Positions 45,510-54,558 of a DNA stretch of 55,438 nucleotides are shown here, one piece after another. The notes below the pieces were generated by a model. That model saw only the letters and a program-made list of their open reading frames with translations. It was not told where the DNA came from and made no database searches. The position numbers were made by a program, and so were the translations under genes. Numbering within the stretch: the first letter of the stretch is position 1; each line of letters opens with the position of its first letter. The stretch is taken from positions 1 through 55,438 of the forward strand of contig CAMYLA010000018.1 of NCBI GenBank assembly GCA_947259095.1, given 5' to 3'. The DNA comes from an uncultured Acidimicrobiaceae bacterium (lineage in GTDB: Bacteria > Actinomycetota > Acidimicrobiia > Acidimicrobiales > SZUA-35).

Positions 45510-47057
45510 TTACTGGCCGTAGGCGTCTCGTAGTTCCCGCTTGAGCACCTTGCCGGTGGCGTTGTGGGGGATCTCGTCGATGAACACCACCGACTGCGGC
45601 ACCTTGTATCGGGCCAGGTTGGCCCGGCAGTGGTTGATCACCGTCGACTCGTCGAGCTCGGCCCCTTCCTTGACCACCACCACGGCCCGGCCGACCTCGA
45701 CCCACCGCTGGTCCGCCACGCCGATCACCGCCACCTCGCCAACCCCGTCGAGCCCGAAGATGACCGACTCGACCTCGGCCGGATAGACGTTCTCCCCGCC
45801 GGAGATGTACATGTCCTTCCAGCGGTCAACCACGTAGTAGAAACCGTCATCGTCCTGGCGGGTGGCGTCGCCGGTCTTGAGGAAGCCGTCGTCGAACGAC
45901 TCGGTGGTGGCTTCGGGGTGGTTCCAGTAGCCGGGGGTGATGTTCGGCCCCCGGACCCAGAGCTCGCCGGTCTGGCCCACCATGACGTCGTTGCCGTTGT
46001 CGTCGACCACCCGGACCTCGCAGTGCATGGCCGGGAGCCCGGCCGAGCCGATCTTCACCGAACAATCCTCCGGTTTCAGGGCCAGTACCAGGGGGCTGGT
46101 CTCGGTCATGCCGTAGGCCTGTTGGAGGGGCAGCCCCTTTGCCTCCCAGGTCTTGATCAGCGGGAGTGGGGTCGGTGACCCGCCGACGCAGGCTGCGGTG
46201 ATGGTGGGGAACGAGGCGTCGGCGAATGCCGGGACCTGGCTCATGAAGAGGTAGTTGGCCGGCACGCCGATGAAGTGGGTCACCCCGATCTCGGGATCGC
46301 TGAGCAACCGCAGCGCCTCGGCCGGGTCGAAGGTTCGCATGACCAGGGTGGTGCCGCCGAAATGGAAGCCCGGGTTGGCGAACACGTTGAGTCCACCGGT
46401 GTGGAACAGCGGCAGGAACGCCAGGTTGATCATGTCGGAGCGCATCCCGAAGAACTCGGTGCAGTTCACCGCGTTGTAGAACGTCATGCCCTGGGTGATG
46501 ATCGCCCCCTTCGGCCGACCGGTGGTGCCCGAGGTGTACATGATGGTGAGGGCGGTGTCGTGGGTGGAGGGGTGGGGCCGGACCGCGGCAGGATCGGAGG
46601 CCGCCAACAGTTCCTCGTAGTCGGCGGTGTCGTAGGAGGCGTCGGCTCCGGAGCCGGCGTTCCAGTTGACCTTGTGGTCGATGCCGCACAGCTTGGCGAT
46701 CTGGTTTGCCGGTTCGGCCATGTCGTTGTCGAAGACGATGAGCTTCGGTGAGCAGTCGCCGACGATGTATTCCAGCTCCGGGACCGCCAGCCGCCAGTTC
46801 AGCGGCACGAAGATGGCGCCCAACTTCCAGCAGGCGAACTGGACCTCGAAGAAGTTGGTGTTGTTGTTGGCCAGCACCGCCACCCGGTCCTCGTGACCGA
46901 TGCCGAATTCGGTGGCCAGAGCGGCGGCCAGGCGGTTGGTCCGCTCGTTCATCCGGGCCCAGGTGAAGCTGCGATCGGTGGCCAGATCAACCTGGGCCAC
47001 CTGATCGGGTCGGACCTTTGCGTGGTGGGCGATCCAGTCGAATGAACGGGTGCTCAT
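45510..47057 (-). CDS. Acyl-CoA synthetase (AMP-forming), FadD-like
   Basis: 515 residues from ATG 47057 with GGGAG about 10 bases upstream. Adenylate-forming motifs: LTIMYTSGTTGRPKGAIIT (about 172-190), AYGMTETSPL, GELWVRGPNITPGYWN, KTGDATRQDDDGFYYVVDRW and the catalytic Lys region ATGKVLKREL at the end. Activates a carboxylic acid to its CoA ester. Divergent from an acyl-CoA dehydrogenase with a repeat- and palindrome-containing spacer. Confidence 0.95.
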   Translation of the reverse strand: MSTRSFDWIAHHAKVRPDQVAQVDLATDRSFTWARMNERTNRLAAALATEFGIGHEDRVAVLANNNTNFFEVQFACWKLGAIFVPLNWRLAVPELEYIVGDCSPKLIVFDNDMAEPANQIAKLCGIDHKVNWNAGSGADASYDTADYEELLAASDPAAVRPHPSTHDTALTIMYTSGTTGRPKGAIITQGMTFYNAVNCTEFFGMRSDMINLAFLPLFHTGGLNVFANPGFHFGGTTLVMRTFDPAEALRLLSDPEIGVTHFIGVPANYLFMSQVPAFADASFPTITAACVGGSPTPLPLIKTWEAKGLPLQQAYGMTETSPLVLALKPEDCSVKIGSAGLPAMHCEVRVVDDNGNDVMVGQTGELWVRGPNITPGYWNHPEATTESFDDGFLKTGDATRQDDDGFYYVVDRWKDMYISGGENVYPAEVESVIFGLDGVGEVAVIGVADQRWVEVGRAVVVVKEGAELDESTVINHCRANLARYKVPQSVVFIDEIPHNATGKVLKRELRDAYGQ

Positions 47058-47076
47058 GGTTCTCGTCTCCCAAGGT

Positions 47077-47125
47077 CAACAGGGTCGTTGGCAACAACAG
47101 GGTCGTTGGCAACAACGGTCGTTGG
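47077..47125. repeat. 18-base tandem repeats in divergent promoter region
   Basis: CAACAGGGTCGTTGGCAA occurs at 47077 and 47095, and a shortened copy (CAACGGTCGTTGG) at 47113. They lie just upstream of the acyl-CoA ligase start, so they could be repeated regulator sites. Confidence 0.85.
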
Positions 47126-47134
47126 AAAGTATCG

Positions 47135-47148
47135 CTCGTGATCACGAG
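47135..47148. promoter_or_regulatory. Perfect palindrome CTCGTGATCACGAG, candidate operator
   Basis: 14-base perfect palindrome in the 181-base spacer between the divergent acyl-CoA ligase and acyl-CoA dehydrogenase genes. A likely regulator site for one or both; the regulator may be the TetR-family protein at 48546 but its other candidate operators have a different core. Confidence 0.5.
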
Positions 47149-47238
47149 ACCGGCCAATGGCCCAGCGGGAAAGCCAGACCGGGACTTCGAGTGCCCTTGG
47201 CTTCGCCGCCGCCGGCTACCGGTGGGTACCATCCAGTC

Positions 47239-48528
47239 ATGGCCAGCACCGACACCTCCGCTCCCGAAACAGCCGCGCCCACCGAAGCGGAGGTCGATCG
47301 TATGGTGGCCGACTGGGTCGATGACAATTGGGACCCCGAGATGACGCTCGGCGAGTGGTGGCAGCGCATGGCCGACTCCGGCTTCGCCCATCCCAGCCTG
47401 CCGGAACACGCCGGCGGCAAGGGCTGGAGTCCGGCCATGGCGGTGCGGGTGATGCGGGTCTTCGCCGACAAGAAAGTGGTCGGCCCGGCCCCCGGGCTCG
47501 GCCATATGCTGGCCGCCCCCACCATCGCCGACCACGGCACCCCGGCCCAGGTGGAACGCTACATACCCCAGATCCTCAACGGCCGGGAGGCGTGGTGCCA
47601 GCTGTTCTCGGAACCGGCCGCCGGGTCCGACCTGGCCGGTCTGCAGGCCAAGGCCGACGTCGATGGCGAGGAATGGCGGGTCACCGGGCAGAAGGTGTGG
47701 ACCTCTCAGGGCCACAACGCAGATCTCGGGATGCTGGTGGCCAGGACCGACCCCGAGCTGCCGAAGCACCAGGGCATGTCATATTTCGCGCTGCCGATGG
47801 ACCAGGACGGTGTGGACGTTCGGCCCCTCAAGGAGATGACCGGCCGAACCTTCTTCAGCGAGGTGTTCATGGACAACGCCCTGGTGTCGGCCGAGGCCAT
47901 GATCGGCTCCCGGGGCGACGGCTGGCGGGTGGCGAACACCACCCTGGCCTACGAGCGCTCCACCATCGGCGTCGGCTCGGCGGGCAACATCCTGGCCGCC
48001 CCCGGCAGCCTGGCCGACAACTTCGACCACAAGGTCGGTGACATCGTGGAAGCGGCCTCGACACCCAAGGTCGGTGGGCACGCACCCGGCGTCGGCATGA
48101 GACTCTACGAGCGGTGGACCGAGCTGGCCCGCAGCCTCGGCCGGACCGACGACCCGGTGCTCCGCCAGGAGATCATCGAGTTGTACACCTTGTTGCGGCT
48201 CAACCGGATGAACCTCCAGCGGGCCAGGGACAGGAACCAGCGGACCGGCGGCGAGGCCAACATCGCCAAGCTGTTCGATGCCGAGCTCCACCGCCGGTTC
48301 CGCGACGTCAGCCTGCGCATCGTTGGAGCCGACGGCATGCTGGCCGGCGCCTCGTCGACCACCGACCCCGGCATCGCCGAGCTGGCCCTCCACGCCTCGG
48401 CCCCCAGCATCTACGGCGGTACCGACCAGATCCAGCGCAACATCCTCGGCGAGCGAACCCTCGGCCTGCCAAAGGAACCCGGGCCGGACCGGAACACCCC
48501 GTTCCAGGACCTGCCGAATAACCAGTAA
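47239..48528 (+). CDS. Acyl-CoA dehydrogenase family protein
   Basis: 429 residues from ATG 47239; the longer open frame upstream runs through the repeat region and is not credible. CQLFSEPAAGSDLAGLQAKA (about 119-138), then WRVTGQKVWTSQGHNADLGM and the C-terminal PSIYGGTDQIQRNILGER. Resembles the enzyme at 37289 in length and motif order but is clearly diverged. With the divergent ligase it would activate and desaturate an acyl substrate. Confidence 0.93.
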   Translation: MASTDTSAPETAAPTEAEVDRMVADWVDDNWDPEMTLGEWWQRMADSGFAHPSLPEHAGGKGWSPAMAVRVMRVFADKKVVGPAPGLGHMLAAPTIADHGTPAQVERYIPQILNGREAWCQLFSEPAAGSDLAGLQAKADVDGEEWRVTGQKVWTSQGHNADLGMLVARTDPELPKHQGMSYFALPMDQDGVDVRPLKEMTGRTFFSEVFMDNALVSAEAMIGSRGDGWRVANTTLAYERSTIGVGSAGNILAAPGSLADNFDHKVGDIVEAASTPKVGGHAPGVGMRLYERWTELARSLGRTDDPVLRQEIIELYTLLRLNRMNLQRARDRNQRTGGEANIAKLFDAELHRRFRDVSLRIVGADGMLAGASSTTDPGIAELALHASAPSIYGGTDQIQRNILGERTLGLPKEPGPDRNTPFQDLPNNQ

Positions 48529-48545
48529 CGCCGGCCCGGGGCCGG

Positions 48546-49127
48546 TCAGCCCGGCTGATGGATCGGGCTGCTGACGCCGAGGCCCCGGGCGATGAAGTCG
48601 ATGTAGGCCCGAACCTCGTCCTCCCGGAGCGGCTCCGATGACATGAACATCCTGGCCACGAACGGGCCCTCCACCGTCACCGCCGCAACCTCCAGGTCGG
48701 TCTCGGGGATCTCGCCCCGCTCGACGGCCCGGCGAACGATCTCCCGGATCGGTCGCATGCGTTCGCCGACCATCGCCTCCTTGACCGACTCCAACTCGGG
48801 GTCGCGAGCCGAGGCGCTGGCCATCTCGAGGAAAAGCTGCCGCGTCCCCGGTTGGTTGATGATGGCCCGCATCGTGGAGAACAGCTCGAACAGATCGCCG
48901 GGCAACGATCCGGTGTCGGGGGTCGGGATCCGTTCGACCTGACAGTCGAGGGCATGGACCAGCAACTCGCTTGCCGAGTTCCAGTGGCGATAGAGGGTGG
49001 TCTTTGCCACCCCGGAGAGCTTGGCCACCCCGTCCATGGTGAAGCCCTCGATGCCGCACTCGGCGATCAGCATCTGACTGGCCTCGATGGCCTTGTTGCG
49101 GGCTTTTTTGCTCAGCGGACGGGGCAT
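48546..49127 (-). CDS. TetR-family transcriptional regulator
   Basis: 193 residues from ATG 49127, with AGGAAG about 8 bases upstream. The N-terminal helix-turn-helix is GFTMDGVAKLSGVAKTTLYRHW (in part, about 28-49). The ligand domain has a TetR_C-type PGTRQLFLEMASASARDPEL. Divergent from the MMPL transporter gene; two inverted repeats with core CGCTAC...GTAGCG lie in the spacer, so it probably represses itself and the transporter. Confidence 0.93.
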   Translation of the reverse strand: MPRPLSKKARNKAIEASQMLIAECGIEGFTMDGVAKLSGVAKTTLYRHWNSASELLVHALDCQVERIPTPDTGSLPGDLFELFSTMRAIINQPGTRQLFLEMASASARDPELESVKEAMVGERMRPIREIVRRAVERGEIPETDLEVAAVTVEGPFVARMFMSSEPLREDEVRAYIDFIARGLGVSSPIHQPG

Positions 49128-49142
49128 ACGTCGAACTTCCTC

Positions 49143-49162
49143 TCGCTACTCCATCGTAGCGA
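49143..49162. promoter_or_regulatory. Inverted repeat near tetR start, candidate TetR operator
   Basis: TCGCTAC-TCCATC-GTAGCGA, 7-base arms with a 6-base spacer, lying 16 bases upstream of the TetR gene start. Shares the CGCTAC/GTAGCG half-sites with the palindrome at 49268. Confidence 0.6.
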
Positions 49163-49267
49163 TAATGATGTGGCTGCTCATCGCCGTGGAGGGTCGGAAG
49201 TCCTGCAATTGTGTTCGTCGGGTGTGATTTCAGGCACAAATCGTTGCGCCCGATGGATTGCCGGGTT

Positions 49268-49295
49268 TATAACGCTACTTTGAAGTAGCGTTATA
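49268..49295. promoter_or_regulatory. 28-base inverted repeat, candidate TetR operator of MMPL gene
   Basis: TATAACGCTACT-TTGA-AGTAGCGTTATA: perfect 12-base arms and a 4-base spacer, 36 bases upstream of the MMPL start. It is AT-rich against the background, as at a promoter. Same half-site core as at 49143. Confidence 0.75.
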
Positions 49296-49331
49296 GACTT
49301 CGCGCCACAGGGTTCCCCAGAGGAGACGCCG

Positions 49332-51692
49332 ATGTACCGCTCACTCGGCCAATGGTCGTTCAAGAACTGGAAGCTGGTGGTGGCGGCCTGGGTGCTGGTG
49401 TTCATCGGCGTCGGTGCCGCATCGGGGGCCATCGGCGGTGCCTTCGACAGCTCGTTCGAGATCCCCGAGTCTGAGAGCCGCGACGGCTTCGATGCGCTCG
49501 ACGAGTACTTCGGTGGTTTCGGCAGCGGCCAGCCCGGCTCGATCGTGTTCTACTCGGAACGAGGGGTCGAGGACCCCGAGGTCCAGGCGGTGATGACCGA
49601 ACTGTTCGAGTACACCACCGGGCTCGACGAAGGTATCCAGCTCACCAGCCCCTACGACAGTGGCCCCCAGCCCCAGATCGCCTTCGCCGGTGAGGAGGCG
49701 GGCAAGATCGCATACGCCGACCTCACACTTTCGCTCGAGATCGATCAGGTCGAGGCCGGTCTCTACGGCGAGGAGATGCGGGACCGGGCCGCCGAACTGA
49801 TCGAGGAGAACAACCTCGAGGGTGAGCTCCAGATCGAAACCGGGGGTGCCATTCTCGGCGGGTTCGAGCCACCGGAGACCGAGCTCATCGGCCTGGCCTT
49901 CGCCGTGGTTGTCCTGATCCTGGCCTTCGGGTCGGTCATGGCCATGGGTCTGCCGATCGGGGTCGCGGTGGCCGGTGTCGGCACCGGCATCGGCATCATC
50001 ACCCTGCTGACCAACGTGATCTCCATCCCCGACTTCGCAGTGCAGATCGGGGCCATGATCGGCCTCGGCGTCGGCATCGACTACGCCCTGTTCATCGTCA
50101 CCCGCTACCGAAACTCGCTGGCTGCCGGTCACACCCAGATCGACGCCGTCGGTATCGCCATCGACACCGCAGGCCGGTCGGTCATCTTCGCTGGTCTGAC
50201 CGTCGTCGTCTCGCTGCTCGGCATGTTGTTGATCGGCCTTGCCTTCATCTCCGGGCTCGGTATCGGGGCGGCGTCGACGGTGGCCATCACCATGGTTGCG
50301 TCCGTCACCCTGTTGCCGGCCCTGCTGGGCATGGTGGGGGACCGGGTCGAGGTGTCCCGGGTTCGGGGCATCGTGGCCGCCGGACTGGTCTCGCTCACCC
50401 TTCTGTCGCTCGGCCTCGGCGCCGGTCCGATCGCCCTGGTGGCCTTCGGCGGGGCCCTGCTGATCCTGGTCGTCGGCAGGTTCGTGCCGTACCTCAATCG
50501 GGTTGTGCCCCATCGGCCCGAGAAGCCGATCCGGGAGACCCTGGCCTACCGCTGGAGCCGGGTCATCCAGAGGCACCCCTGGATCTCCATGATCGCCGGC
50601 GCCGGCATCCTGTTGGTGTTGGCCGCCCCGGTGCTCGGCCTACGGATGGGCTTCTCCGACGAGGGCAACTTTCCAGAGCACACCTCCACCCGCAAGGCCT
50701 ACGATCTGATCGCCGACGGATTCGGGCCCGGCTTCAACGGCCCGATCCTCATCACTGCGGTTCTCGACGACCCGGCCGCTTTCGGCCAGGTGCCCGCCCT
50801 CCAGGAGGCGGTCGAGTCGACCGACGGGGTGGTGGCGGTTTCGCTGGTTCCCAACAACTTCGAGGATCCGTCGGCCTCGGAGGCGGTCCTGTTGCAAGTC
50901 ATCCCCGACACCTCCCCCCAGGACGCGGCCACCGACGACCTGGTCAAGACGTTGCGGACCGAGGTGATCCCCGGTGTCGACGACGGCCTCGACATCGCGG
51001 TCACCGGAGCGGTCCCGGCCAACATCGATTTCACGTCCTATCTGGGAGCCAGGATCCTGCTGTTCTTCGGCGTGGTGTTGGCGGTCAGCTTCCTGTTGCT
51101 GATGGCGGTGTTCCGCTCGGTTGTGGTGCCGATCAAGGCGGTCATCATGAACGTGCTGTCGATCGCTGCGGCCTACGGCATCGTGGTCGCCATCTTCCAG
51201 TGGGGCTGGTTCGGCGACTTCTTCGGCATCGCCGGCGCCCCGATCGAGCCGTTCATCCCCATGATGCTGTTCGCCATCGTGTTCGGCCTGTCCATGGACT
51301 ACGAGGTGTTCCTCCTGTCCCGGATCAAGGAGGAGTACGAGAAAACCGGCGACTCTCGCAACTCGGTGGCCGACGGCTTGGCCGCCACCGCCAGGGTCAT
51401 CACCGCGGCCGCGGCGATCATGATCGTGGTCTTCGGCTCGTTCATGTTCGAGGACGACCGGATCATCAAGCTGTTCGGCCTCGGCCTGGCCATGGCAGTG
51501 TTCCTCGATGCCACCCTGGTTCGGATGCTGCTGGTGCCGGCCACCATGGAGTTGCTTGGTGACCGGAACTGGTGGCTGCCGAAGTGGCTCGACCGGATCA
51601 TCCCCAACCTGAACGTGGAAGGCACCGAGCCCCCGCCCCCGGCGCTGGCCGATCAGGTCGAGGAGCCGGAGGCCGAGCCGGCGCTCACCTGA
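49332..51692 (+). CDS. MMPL/RND-family membrane transporter
   Basis: 786 residues from ATG 49332 (GAGGAG 6 bases upstream). Two repeats of a six-helix unit. Helix 1 is WKLVVAAWVLVFIGVGAAS, then an external domain (about 45-180), helices at about 185-370, a second external domain (about 440-570) and helices to about 750. RND proton-relay-like motifs are GLGVGIDYALFIVTRYRN and VFGLSMDYEVFLLSRIKEEY, both with the D-Y pair typical of MmpL proteins. Probable lipid or drug exporter, controlled by the divergent TetR protein. Confidence 0.95.
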   Translation: MYRSLGQWSFKNWKLVVAAWVLVFIGVGAASGAIGGAFDSSFEIPESESRDGFDALDEYFGGFGSGQPGSIVFYSERGVEDPEVQAVMTELFEYTTGLDEGIQLTSPYDSGPQPQIAFAGEEAGKIAYADLTLSLEIDQVEAGLYGEEMRDRAAELIEENNLEGELQIETGGAILGGFEPPETELIGLAFAVVVLILAFGSVMAMGLPIGVAVAGVGTGIGIITLLTNVISIPDFAVQIGAMIGLGVGIDYALFIVTRYRNSLAAGHTQIDAVGIAIDTAGRSVIFAGLTVVVSLLGMLLIGLAFISGLGIGAASTVAITMVASVTLLPALLGMVGDRVEVSRVRGIVAAGLVSLTLLSLGLGAGPIALVAFGGALLILVVGRFVPYLNRVVPHRPEKPIRETLAYRWSRVIQRHPWISMIAGAGILLVLAAPVLGLRMGFSDEGNFPEHTSTRKAYDLIADGFGPGFNGPILITAVLDDPAAFGQVPALQEAVESTDGVVAVSLVPNNFEDPSASEAVLLQVIPDTSPQDAATDDLVKTLRTEVIPGVDDGLDIAVTGAVPANIDFTSYLGARILLFFGVVLAVSFLLLMAVFRSVVVPIKAVIMNVLSIAAAYGIVVAIFQWGWFGDFFGIAGAPIEPFIPMMLFAIVFGLSMDYEVFLLSRIKEEYEKTGDSRNSVADGLAATARVITAAAAIMIVVFGSFMFEDDRIIKLFGLGLAMAVFLDATLVRMLLVPATMELLGDRNWWLPKWLDRIIPNLNVEGTEPPPPALADQVEEPEAEPALT

Positions 51693-51720
51693 GCCCACCC
51701 GGCCGGACAACAAGAGCGTG

Positions 51721-51757
51721 CGATCGGGGTGGCTTCGGCCGCCCCGATCGGCGTTTT
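51721..51757 (+). terminator. Terminator of the MMPL gene
   Basis: CGATCGGGGTGGC-TTCG-GCCGCCCCGATCG (51721-51750), a 13-bp stem with one G-U pair and a TTCG tetraloop, followed by GCGTTTT. It lies 29 bases after the stop codon. Confidence 0.85.
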
Positions 51758-51863
51758 GGCCCCTGTCGGTCGCCGCCGCCGGCTCCCCACCGGTCTTTCC
51801 GAAAATTCGATCGAATATCAGGTCTTCTGAAATACTTTCACCAAAACTGACGTTACAATTCTT

Positions 51864-51881
51864 AGCGATCAACCGATCGCT
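51864..51881. promoter_or_regulatory. Inverted repeat upstream of hsp20
   Basis: AGCGATC-AACC-GATCGCT in an AT-rich stretch (51790-51900) that must hold the Hsp20 promoter, 54 bases before the start codon. It does not match the CIRCE or HAIR heat-shock operators as I know them. Confidence 0.4.
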
Positions 51882-51934
51882 GTTCGTGAACCACACGCCG
51901 TCCACAGCAGAAAAAGGGACAAGGAGAACAAGAC

Positions 51935-52369
51935 ATGCTGACTCAAAATGATCCGTTCCGGGATTTTGACCGCTTCTTCCGGGGTCTGGGTGCTCGGGGT
52001 GAGGGCCACACCACGGTTCCGATGGACGCCTACCGGCGTGGCAGCGATGTCTGGGTCCATCTCGATCTTCCCGGCGTCGCCTCCGATTCGATCGACGTCA
52101 GCGTGGAGCGGAGTGTGCTGACCGTCAGCGCCGAGCGCAACTGGCAATACGAGGAGGACGATCAGGCTTACATGATCGAGCGGCCGACCGGCACCTTCCG
52201 GCGCCAGGTCCATCTCGGTGAGAACCTCGACGTCGACGGCATCGAGGCCGATTTCGCCGACGGTGTGCTCACCCTGCGTATCCCGATCTCCGAGAAGGCC
52301 CAGCCGAAGAAGATCCAGATCGGTACCAGGGCCCCGGCCATCGATGTGGAGGCCTCGGCCTCCAACTGA
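51935..52369 (+). CDS. Hsp20/alpha-crystallin family small heat-shock protein
   Basis: 144 residues from ATG 51935, with AAGGAG 8 bases upstream. Alpha-crystallin domain from VPMDAYRRGSDVWVHLDLPG (about 28-47) to ADGVLTLRIPISEKAQPKKI, including FADGVLTLRIP, the conserved end motif. A holdase chaperone for unfolding proteins. Followed by two hairpins. Confidence 0.95.
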   Translation: MLTQNDPFRDFDRFFRGLGARGEGHTTVPMDAYRRGSDVWVHLDLPGVASDSIDVSVERSVLTVSAERNWQYEEDDQAYMIERPTGTFRRQVHLGENLDVDGIEADFADGVLTLRIPISEKAQPKKIQIGTRAPAIDVEASASN

Positions 52370-52439
52370 ACCCGGCTGTAGCGAATCAGCACAGCCGAGG
52401 TCCGGCCCGCTCCCCCCTCCGCGGCCGCCGGACTGTCAA

Positions 52440-52480
52440 GGCCCCGGATGACCGCCAAACGTCAGCGGTCATCCGGGGCC
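52440..52480. terminator. Bidirectional terminator between hsp20 and dehydratase genes
   Basis: Perfect 16-bp stem GGCCCCGGATGACCGC/GCGGTCATCCGGGGCC around a 9-base loop, between two convergent genes. No T-tract. A weaker hairpin CGGCTGT...ACAGCCG lies at 52373-52397, just after the hsp20 stop. Confidence 0.75.
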
Positions 52481-52518
52481 ATCTCGCGCCCCCGCCAATC
52501 TCGGTCTTGGCGGTCCGG

Positions 52519-54285
52519 TCAGTGGGAATCCCTGGTGACCCTCTCGGGGCTGTTGCCGACCAGGAAGTCGAAGTCGCAGCCCTGGTCGGCCTGCAGCACC
52601 GTATCGATGTAGAGCCGGTAGTAGCCCCGGCTGTGCGGCGACGCGGGCCGGGTCCACAGCTGCAGGCGCTTCTCCAGCTCGGCATCGTCGATCTCCAGCG
52701 CCAGCGAGCGCCCGGGAACGTCGAGGCTGATCATGTCGCCGTCACGCACCACCGCCAACGGACCCCCGGCCGCCGACTCCGGCGCGGTGTGGAGCACCAC
52801 CGTGCCGAATGCGGTGCCGCTCATCCTGGCGTCTGAGATCCGCACCATGTCCCGGATGCCCTTCTCCAGGATCTTGCGGGGTAGACCGAAGTTGCCGACC
52901 TCCGGCATGCCGGGGTAGCCCTTCGGGCCGCAGCCCTTGAGCACCAGCACACAGTTCTCGTCGACGTCGAGGTCGGGATCGTCGATGCGGGTGTGGTAGT
53001 CCTCGATCGATTCGAACACCACCGCCCGGCCCCGGTGGGTCATCAGGGCCGGGGTTGCAGCATTGGGTTTGATCACCGCCCCGCCGGGGCACAGGTTGCC
53101 CCGCAACACCGCAATACCGGAATCGGCAAGCACCGGATCGGCCGGGGTTCGGATCACCGCCGGGTCGGCGTTCTCCGCCGCCACCGGATCGGCATAGGTC
53201 GAGAAGGGCCGGCCGGTCACGGTCGGGGCGTCACCGTCGATCACGTCGCCGAGGTGGGCCAGCACCGCCGGGAGCCCACCGGAGTAGAAGAAGTCCTCCA
53301 TGAGGTGATCGCCGGAAGGCTTGAGGTTGACCAGCAGCGGGGAATCGTGACTGAACCGGTCGAAGTCGTCGACGGTCAGCTCCACCCCCAATCGACCGGC
53401 GATGGCCAGCAAATGGACAACGGCGTTGGTCGACCCGCCGATGGCGGCCAGAGCCCGGATGGCGTTCTCGAAGTTCGACCTGGTCAGCACGGTGGAGATT
53501 CGCTGACCCTCCCGGACCATGTCGACGATCCGCCGACCGGACAGGTGGGCCAACCGCAGACGCCGGGAGTCGGCGGCGGGGATGGCCCCGTTTGTCGGCA
53601 GGGCGATTCCCAACGCCTCGGACATGCAGGCCATGGTGGAGGCGGTTCCCATCGTGTTGCAGGTACCCCAGCTCCTGGTCATGCAGCTCTCGAGATCGGT
53701 GAACTCGTCGATGTCCATCACCCCGGCCCGGACGTCGGCGGTATAGCGGATCAGATCGGTTCCCGAGCCGAGCTCCCGGCCCCGGTAGTGGCCGTTGAGC
53801 ATCGGACCGCCCGACACCATGATGGTCGGCAGATCGACCGACGCCGCCCCCATCAACTGGGCCGGTGTGGTCTTGTCACAGCCGCCGAGCAGCACCACAC
53901 CGTCGATCGGGTTGCCCCGGATCGACTCCTCGACGTCCATCGACATCAGGTTCCGCAGCAGCATCGCGGTCGGCCGGATCTGGGTTTCACCGAGGGAGGT
54001 GGTTGGGAACACCAGCGGCACGCCCCCGGCCTCCCAGACCCCCCGCTTCACATGTTCGGCCACGTCGGTCAGGTGGCCGTTGCACGGTGTCAGATCCGAC
54101 CATGACGATGCGATGCCGATCATCGGCCTGCCGTCGAACGCGTCGTCGGGGAGCCCCCGTTTCATCCAGCTCCGGTGGCCGAAGCCTGCCAGTGGTCGGC
54201 CGTACCAGTCCTGGGACCGCATCCCGGTGTCCCCGGTGTCCCCGGTCGCCCCGGTCGATCCGTCGCCCGCTGGTTCGTCTGCCAT
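52519..54285 (-). CDS. IlvD/Edd-family dehydratase, sugar-acid dehydratase-like
   Basis: 588 residues from ATG 54285, with AGGGGG upstream. Iron-sulfur ligands are Cys in SDLTPCNGHL, in LLGGCDKTTPAQLMGA and in SWGTCNTMGTASTMACMSEA. The opening MRSQDWYGRPLAGFGHRSWM resembles L-arabinonate-type dehydratases more than the amino-acid enzyme dihydroxy-acid dehydratase, which suggests a sugar-acid substrate (inference). The first 20 residues are an Asp/Gly/Thr repeat, GATGDTGDTG, possibly a dispensable extension. Confidence 0.9.
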   Translation of the reverse strand: MADEPAGDGSTGATGDTGDTGMRSQDWYGRPLAGFGHRSWMKRGLPDDAFDGRPMIGIASSWSDLTPCNGHLTDVAEHVKRGVWEAGGVPLVFPTTSLGETQIRPTAMLLRNLMSMDVEESIRGNPIDGVVLLGGCDKTTPAQLMGAASVDLPTIMVSGGPMLNGHYRGRELGSGTDLIRYTADVRAGVMDIDEFTDLESCMTRSWGTCNTMGTASTMACMSEALGIALPTNGAIPAADSRRLRLAHLSGRRIVDMVREGQRISTVLTRSNFENAIRALAAIGGSTNAVVHLLAIAGRLGVELTVDDFDRFSHDSPLLVNLKPSGDHLMEDFFYSGGLPAVLAHLGDVIDGDAPTVTGRPFSTYADPVAAENADPAVIRTPADPVLADSGIAVLRGNLCPGGAVIKPNAATPALMTHRGRAVVFESIEDYHTRIDDPDLDVDENCVLVLKGCGPKGYPGMPEVGNFGLPRKILEKGIRDMVRISDARMSGTAFGTVVLHTAPESAAGGPLAVVRDGDMISLDVPGRSLALEIDDAELEKRLQLWTRPASPHSRGYYRLYIDTVLQADQGCDFDFLVGNSPERVTRDSH

Positions 54286-54558
54286 CCCGGCCCCCTGTTC
54301 GACCGGGCCACCGTGCCCCGGTCATCGGTCGAGCCTAGTAGTGGCTCGGCCACCGGTTCGAGCCCACGTCCGAACCCCGGTCGGCCAGCAGTGGCGGCGC
54401 CCGCCGGCCGGTGGCACTATCGGCCGATGGTCACCGAAGACGACGTTCGCCGCCTGGCCCCTGGCCATGCCGGGACTCGGCCCATCCGGCCGAGTCGGTT
54501 GATGGAGCCGACGAGCCGCATTCATCGTCGACCGGTGGGTCCTGCTAGACAGGGGATC

